NCBI RefSeq assembly: GCF_003590095.1
Contig: NC_039490.1
Location: 3,117,834-3,181,833, forward strand
Length of the DNA: 64,000 nucleotides
Direction: 5' to 3'
DNA from: Trichoplusia ni
Taxonomy: Eukaryota; Arthropoda; Insecta; Lepidoptera; Noctuidae
The notes under the pieces are model-generated. The model saw only the letters and a list, made by a program, of their open reading frames with translations. It did no database searches and was not told where the DNA came from. The position numbers were made by a program, and so were the translations under genes. The stretch's first letter is position 1, and every line of letters starts with the position of its first letter. This document shows, piece by piece, positions 58,900-64,000 of this stretch.

Positions 58900-59015
58900 G
58901 CCGAGGTCCGCCCTTTGTCTGAAACCGGGCTGTATCTCATGAACGTTGATAGCTTTACAGTTTAAATTTTGACAGTAGGTGTTTTATTTGTCACCGCTAT
59001 CACTGAAAAATAAAA
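58900..59015 (+). repeat. 'agggttccg' family repeat, copy d
   Basis: Gaggtccgccctttgtctga aaccgggctgtatctcatga acgttgatagct, then tttgacagtaggtgttttat ttgtcaccgctatcac. It carries the middle and end of the family; the head is missing. Confidence 0.6.
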
Positions 59016-59480
59016 TCTTTTTTATTAAAGGTTGGTACGTTCATGAATTTGATGACGGACATTTTTTGCGAATTTGTTTCTCTTTTGCCTCTTTACCAAA
59101 ATGTTCGGAACCCTTTGTTTTGCAATTGACCGGTTCATACTGATTAATTAATAAGTTTTTTTTAATGATACGCACTGAATCGTTAATGTTTGGATTCGAT
59201 TGAAAAATCCAAAGTGTTTAAAAGTACAGACAAATGAACATAATATTCAAAACACGTAATTACTGACTTTTAATACAACGATGCAACATTAAAAATACAA
59301 TTTTAATTTTCTAATAAAATCTTAAGGCAAGTCAACTTGAGGCACCCCGCTAGCAGACGCGAGGTACGCATTACTTGCCCGACCCAACATCATACCGTCT
59401 TAATAAGCTCGTTAAAAATAACAGTTAAGTAACCTAACTTAAACTGTTCTGTACTTTTAAGTATCCATTATAATCGTGCA
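59016..59480. other. no gene seen
   Basis: AT-rich, with a G+C-richer stretch at 59330-59395 (gaggcaccccgctagcagac gcgaggtacgc) of unknown origin. Confidence 0.4.
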
Positions 59481-59560
59481 ACAAGCAATTATTGGAATCG
59501 AAGCGGCGACCCTCGACTTTTGATACCACCACCCGTTGACAACACAGCTTATGTGAGAAA
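59481..59560 (-). repeat. possible tRNA-derived SINE fragment
   Basis: On the minus strand gggtcgccgcttcgattcca has a B-box-like CTTCGATTCC at 59494-59503. An upstream A box is not clear. Confidence 0.25.
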
Positions 59561-60499
59561 GACGGCAAATTATACCATATTATATTCCATGACGAACCTT
59601 TTTGACGCCCAGTTGAAAATAAACCTTCGAAAATCACAATCCCACACAAAATCCCTAAAGGATAATTTTTGGGAGGTCAACTTACACTGGTCGGTCTATA
59701 GTTTAAACAAATGAATAATAAATGGAGTCAATAGGGGGCCTTTAATTAAATAATTTCTTAACTTTACATACGCAATCAGATGTGTGGTTTAACATACAAA
59801 TAGTTCTAAGTAATGGTTATTGTTTTGAGCGATGGTGGGCCATGTTACATGAAATCCAATAGGAAAATAAACGGACCATAAATTCTTGAGATTGTAAATT
59901 GATTTTTGTATCTAACTGTTATAATGACGATTTAAGTTCATTTTAGTTCGGTGCCTATGGTTATGAGTTGTTTATTAGTTAAGTATAGCGTAAGGTTCTT
60001 TCTAATGAAGTAGTCTAGAAAACAGTTTTCAAATCATATTTAAATGATAACGATTGTCTTAAAATTGATTCTTGTCAAAAAACATAGAAACACAAATGGA
60101 TATTACGAAACAAAACTACTTCCCAACTTAGGAATTTAATCAACGCATTGTAGGGGTTGTAAACAATTAAGTCACATCCGCAAAGACAGCCAGCATTCGT
60201 GGCTTTAGCGTGATGAACTTGTGACTGTTACTATTCGCGCAGTCAAATGTTCATCTCAAAATTACCATTCTATTTCTTTTCGATACAAGTTTACAAAAAC
60301 TATTTACTTACGTATTTTATACTAGCTTAAATGGTAACTTTCAAAACGACACATATACCGATAGGCCAAAGAAATGTTGGGATAAATTGTATTATTACGG
60401 TCAAAGTTCAAACTACATAACAAGATTTCCAAACACCATTCTAGTGAAAAGAACACTTGCTACTTAATCATTTAAATCAACAAATTTCCCCGAACTTAC
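59561..60499. other. no gene seen
   Basis: AT-rich sequence; frames at 59434-59714 on both strands are unsupported. Confidence 0.4.
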
Positions 60500-60560
60500 A
60501 AGCCCAACGCTTGAATATTTCACGTACAACAAAGACCAGCCAATACAATTCAATGATCAT
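60500..60560 (-). CDS. candidate first coding exon
   Basis: Minus strand. ATG at 60558-60560 opens MIIELYWLVFVVREIFKRWA up to a GTAAGT donor at 60494-60499, leaving one base. The N-terminus is hydrophobic and could be a membrane anchor. No clear acceptor precedes it, so it would be a first exon. Phase would fit the exon at 34031-34093 (which needs one supplied base), but I have no evidence that they are joined. Confidence 0.25.
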
Positions 60561-61694
60561 TTTATCCCGGAATTTTGAACTCTAACCTTACCGACACACC
60601 ATTATGTTAGCAATATTATATTTCTTCACGAATAAATATACAAAATATATTTTATAGCCGTTGATTAAAGTAACACTCTATCTAAAACGTAATCCTATGT
60701 AAATTGGGTGTAAATTTTAGTTTAAACCATTGTCAAATGTAAATTTATAGTAAGTCTTGAGTTTACTTTTTATGTTCACAAAATAAATAAATTGTGAGAG
60801 TCATTTGTTTTGGGATCTGGTTAGGAGTATGGAAGCCTTTCGTTAACTAGTTTGATTTGATCTGTTCATTTTGTAGTTAGAAGTTTGAAATACAATTTGT
60901 TTTTATAATTATTTTAGTAGGTATCTAATTAAGAACGTGAGCTGAAAGACAAGTTTGATATTTCTTGTTTAAATGCTTCGGTAGTTTTCTCAACGGTAGA
61001 GTTTTTATGTAGTAAAAAAAGTCTTTAATTTTTTTCGTAGATAAAGATTTTTGCTTTAAATCAATCATTATCACTACCTCAGCCTACTTAATACCTATTA
61101 CTAAAGCCGAAAAACATTAACATTTCATATGCGAACCATATTTTATAGCTAACCGCAGGACACCACATAAAATTCCAAATAGATTCAGAAGTCAAACGAA
61201 ATTGCTTATTTCACAATGTAAACGATACCTTCAGCTACTTAAAAATATAATATTCTCACAAAACACGTTAATCAGTAGGCACATCACATAAATAATACAA
61301 TTAATACACGAAAGACATTTATTGAAATATGTAATTATATCGTAAACTTCAAAATAACAACATAAACTAAATACATAACATAAAGCGTTGGTTCTAACAC
61401 TGTTATAAATTTAAAAGAAACTCTATAACGCAGTTAAAATTAACCTTTCCATAGGAGCATACTTTCATATTAATATTAAATTAATTTATTAATCATAAAC
61501 GCGTAAAATAATTAGATGGTTATAATAAAAAACTATCAAGTGCGTCTCGAACTAGCGACAGTGGTTCTGTTCATATATCTTGAATAAAAACATTATTTTC
61601 CAAATTAATCTAGTTTTTGACTGTAGCAATCGTTGAATAATCTGTTTTCTTATTATGTTTATAAATTTACATAAATACTTCATATTTACAACCT
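60561..61694. other. no gene seen
   Basis: AT-rich sequence. Confidence 0.45.
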
Positions 61695-61812
61695 TATAAT
61701 ATTACCTGAACGGTTTCTTGGTTCGGTTACAGATGAACATACAGACACACAGACAATGGAGTCTTTGTCACATGATTCCGTTTTCACCATTCGGTAAGGA
61801 ACTCTAAAAATA
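61695..61812 (-). repeat. 'agggttccg' family repeat, copy e
   Basis: On the minus strand: tttagagttccttaccgaat ggtgaaaacgg, then gacaaagactccattgtctg tgtgtctg. It matches the head and middle of the family as at 23386. Confidence 0.55.
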
Positions 61813-63176
61813 TGAGTAGTTATATTCTTAGGAAAGTGGCTAATGTTGCTAAATGCTGGTATAAAAGTTAATAGGAGAATCGTTAATGCACCTACTGTTT
61901 TACGATGTCAACGGCACTTTGTCCACCTAAACAAGCCTCGTTCTAAGTAATTATAAGGCCATAAAAACATTTCTCATTAAATAATTACACTTACAGTAGG
62001 AGAAATTAATTGTCGCTTTGGCTGTATTTTGAGTAGGTAAGTAAAAGAAGAAGTAGAATAACGCCCAAAATATAGTTACCCAGTATAAGTAGAGCTCTTG
62101 AATTTCACCGATTTCGATTTCATAGTTTCCACCGCTTTGTGAGAAGAGGTGACATATTTTAGTTAACCAGTAAACTGATTTGGTAAACGTCTAATGCTTC
62201 GTTTTTAAAAAACTGCACTAATAGCAGTTTTCCAGAAGCGAGCTTTTTATTTTACCAAAACGTAAGATCGAATTTAAAACCAATTTTGGATTATCGTGAA
62301 AACATCATTACATTATTGTGAGACTATATTCACATTTATGAAAAAGTATTTTTTTAAAGGTAGGTGTCATTAAATAAAGCATAGCAGAATAATAAAATAA
62401 CTCAACAGAAACCGAGTCATCTTACTAAAATGCGCTAAAAAAACATCTCAAAGATCCTATTATTAATAGTTCTACAAAAACTTTTTAAATATATGACAAA
62501 TTAATACTTATCTATACCGAAACGGCCCAAAATCAATTTCTCACGGGTCAGTGCTCCATGCGATCGGAGGTCATATGAGCTATGCATAAATACATTTTAA
62601 AGTAGCAAACATTCGAAAACTTTTCTAGAGTTACAACAACTTTACGCATGCGTTTAACATAGTCTTTAAAAACTAAGTTATAAGTGTTATTTTAGTGTGT
62701 GTCGTGGTGAGTTTAGTTTGTAGGTAACGTGGTTATAGGTAGACAGACGGGCGCGGAATGAGTTTGTGAATATTTCAAATGCAATCTCCAGTCGTTGGCC
62801 ACTATAGTTCCTATTGTTCTCGCAGGTGATTGTGGGTGGAACTTGCTCTACTTTACTTATATTTTTAAAGTAGGAAAGGTCTTAACAGTTTTTTACTTTG
62901 TATAAGTCATTTTCGGATTTATACTTTGTCGGTTGAGGGTATTTTTTAATTAAATGTGTTCTTTTTAATTTAGCTGCAAAAAAGTTATCTTTAAATGCAA
63001 TGAATTTATCGTCTATATATCTAAATCGCCTGAAATAAAACCTCTACACGGAGTATTAAAAAGGAACGTTAAATGTATGATTATCACGCTAAATTTATCA
63101 ATTCGTAACCACCAATATACATTAATAGAACTAAATCACAATCAATATTATAATAACAATGTATTTTCATTAAAAC
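61813..63176. other. no gene seen
   Basis: AT-rich. A plus-strand acceptor-like gttcctattgttctcgcag ends at about 62825 and is followed by a 15-codon frame to TAG. GTGAGT and GTAACG donor-like sites lie at 62708-62728. They might flank a leader exon but do not pair convincingly. Confidence 0.35.
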
Positions 63177-63506
63177 ATGTCCAAGAATATGACAACACTT
63201 TCAAATGAATCTAATGACATTACAAATACAAATAAAACATCAACATTACAAACTTACAAAGCAAAGATTTATCTAGCGCGTGCAACTTGCAACCCATTGT
63301 ACAACCAGTTGCCACAATTGCGACTGCGAACGATACGTAAGCCTGTCGAACCTTATCCATGTTTATTTGAACATGATTTGCTCAAACTGGAAGTCGATCT
63401 GAATCTGATCAGCCGTTTAACTCGCATTAAATTCAGTTTACACCATCAAATAATTTGTAATCCTTATCACAATGGACTAAGGTTTAAAATTGAATGGGAA
63501 AGTTGA
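63177..63506 (+). CDS. hypothetical single-exon open frame (109 aa)
   Basis: Longest ATG-started frame in the window. It starts MSKNMTTLSNESNDITNTNK and continues with a less biased part containing ARATCNPLYNQLPQLRLRTI, KPVEPYPCLFEHDLLKLEVD and NPYHNGLRFKIEWES. The second two-thirds is richer in G+C and looks more protein-like. AATAAA occurs 204 bases after the stop (about 63710). No signal peptide, no membrane span, no recognised domain. Length alone is not significant in 64 kb. Confidence 0.3.
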   Translation: MSKNMTTLSNESNDITNTNKTSTLQTYKAKIYLARATCNPLYNQLPQLRLRTIRKPVEPYPCLFEHDLLKLEVDLNLISRLTRIKFSLHHQIICNPYHNGLRFKIEWES

Positions 63507-63901
63507 GCTAGAACATTAAATTAGCAACAGTGATGGTGTTAATTTTGTATAGATAAAACCTACAGATGTAAGTTATGAGGTTTTGTAATTGTGTTTATTT
63601 TGAGACGAATTGTTTAGTTACAGTTGTAGTTGCGAAATTTTGAATTTAAATCCGTTGTTGGATTAATGTTTGAGTTTAGCACTTTGACAAGAACATTTAG
63701 AACAAAACAATAAATTTAATCCCATGACATTTTTTTTTTCACCAAAAAATTTCGATTAAAAAATTGAAGTAGAGCAACTTTCGTTCCGTTCGTCCCTTTC
63801 AAGTCAACAACTTGTCACCGCATTGCGTTGTGGTTTGCTAAAAACAAACAACAATAGAGAGGCTCTCTCCATACAATATCCTTTGTCAACCTTTTTATCA
63901 G

Positions 63902-64000
63902 GCCGACGGAATAGGGACAGACATGGAGCGGCTATTAAAATTACTTTTTGTACTTGGTATTTTGATTGCGGGAATGTTAGAATTTGTTGAGAATACTTTA
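63902..64000 (+). CDS. partial exon, signal-peptide-like start, runs off the right edge
   Basis: A textbook acceptor, ctttgtcaacctttttatcag, ends at 63901. The following 99 bases are open to the window end. ATG at 63923 is in good context (agacATGG) and reads MERLLKLLFVLGILIAGMLE then FVENTL: a charged start then a hydrophobic core, as in a signal peptide or membrane anchor. The 21 bases before the ATG are also open in frame (ADGIGTD), so the exon could instead be internal. If the ATG is used, the untranslated exon candidates further left could be its leader. The product is cut and unidentified. Confidence 0.4.

Noticed and set aside
1..64000. CRISPR array, bacterial operon, phage or plasmid genes
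   Set aside because: No regularly spaced direct repeats, no long tightly packed ORFs, no ribosome-binding-site pattern. Introns, SINEs and MITEs mark this as animal nuclear DNA.
1..64000. Endogenous viral sequence
   Set aside because: No frame resembles a polymerase, capsid, envelope or integrase core. Retro-element material is limited to short non-LTR 3' ends.

Overview
The window is AT-rich nuclear DNA (about one third G+C by eye) from an animal, most likely a moth or butterfly. The lineage call rests on the interspersed repeats: tRNA-derived SINEs with A and B boxes, non-LTR retrotransposon 3' ends with GAT-repeat tails, and families with ends such as 'tactaatatataaagctgaag' and 'ctagctgt..cccgcggcttcgcccgc'. 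These are typical of Lepidoptera. I recognised no complete protein-coding gene, rRNA, functional tRNA, CRISPR array or bacterial-style operon. The longest ATG-initiated open frame is 109 codons, no more than expected by chance over 64 kb.

It is best read as intron and intergenic DNA of one or two genes with very long introns. On the minus strand there are exon-sized segments with splice signals and one open frame each, at 60.5, 45.8, 37.8, 34.0, 26.6, 24.8, 11.4, 8.4 and 6.6 kb, plus a non-coding exon candidate at 55.5 kb. The best is 34031-34093, with an AACTAAC branch site, a pyrimidine tract, CAG acceptor, 20 open codons and a GTAAGG donor. On the plus strand there is a run of small exon-like units at 19.28-21.25 kb (TATA box, then three spliced-looking segments), cassette-like exons at 38.9 and 45.1 kb, and an acceptor-led exon at 63902 that runs off the right edge with a hydrophobic, signal-peptide-like reading frame. 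All these are inferences from splice consensus, base composition and reading frame. GTAAG alone occurs by chance over 100 times in DNA of this size and composition, so confidences are held down.

Region by region. 0-13 kb: retrotransposon 3' ends, two related SINEs, CpG-dense islands at 9.85 and 10.25 kb, a perfect 25-bp-arm hairpin, and exon candidates on both strands. 13-30 kb: two MITEs with intact terminal repeats, the 19-21 kb exon cluster, minus exons at 24.8 and 26.6 kb, and repeat remnants. 30-46 kb: a first-exon-like segment at 30.5 kb, the 34.0 kb exon, the 38.9 and 45.1 kb exons, and three retro-element copies. 46-64 kb: mostly repeat-littered AT-rich DNA, CpG-rich patches at 55.8 and 56.3 kb, a small lone open frame at 63.2 kb and the right-edge exon.

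The most interesting material is the set of candidate exons and the foldback elements. I see no evidence of a novel defence or metabolic system.
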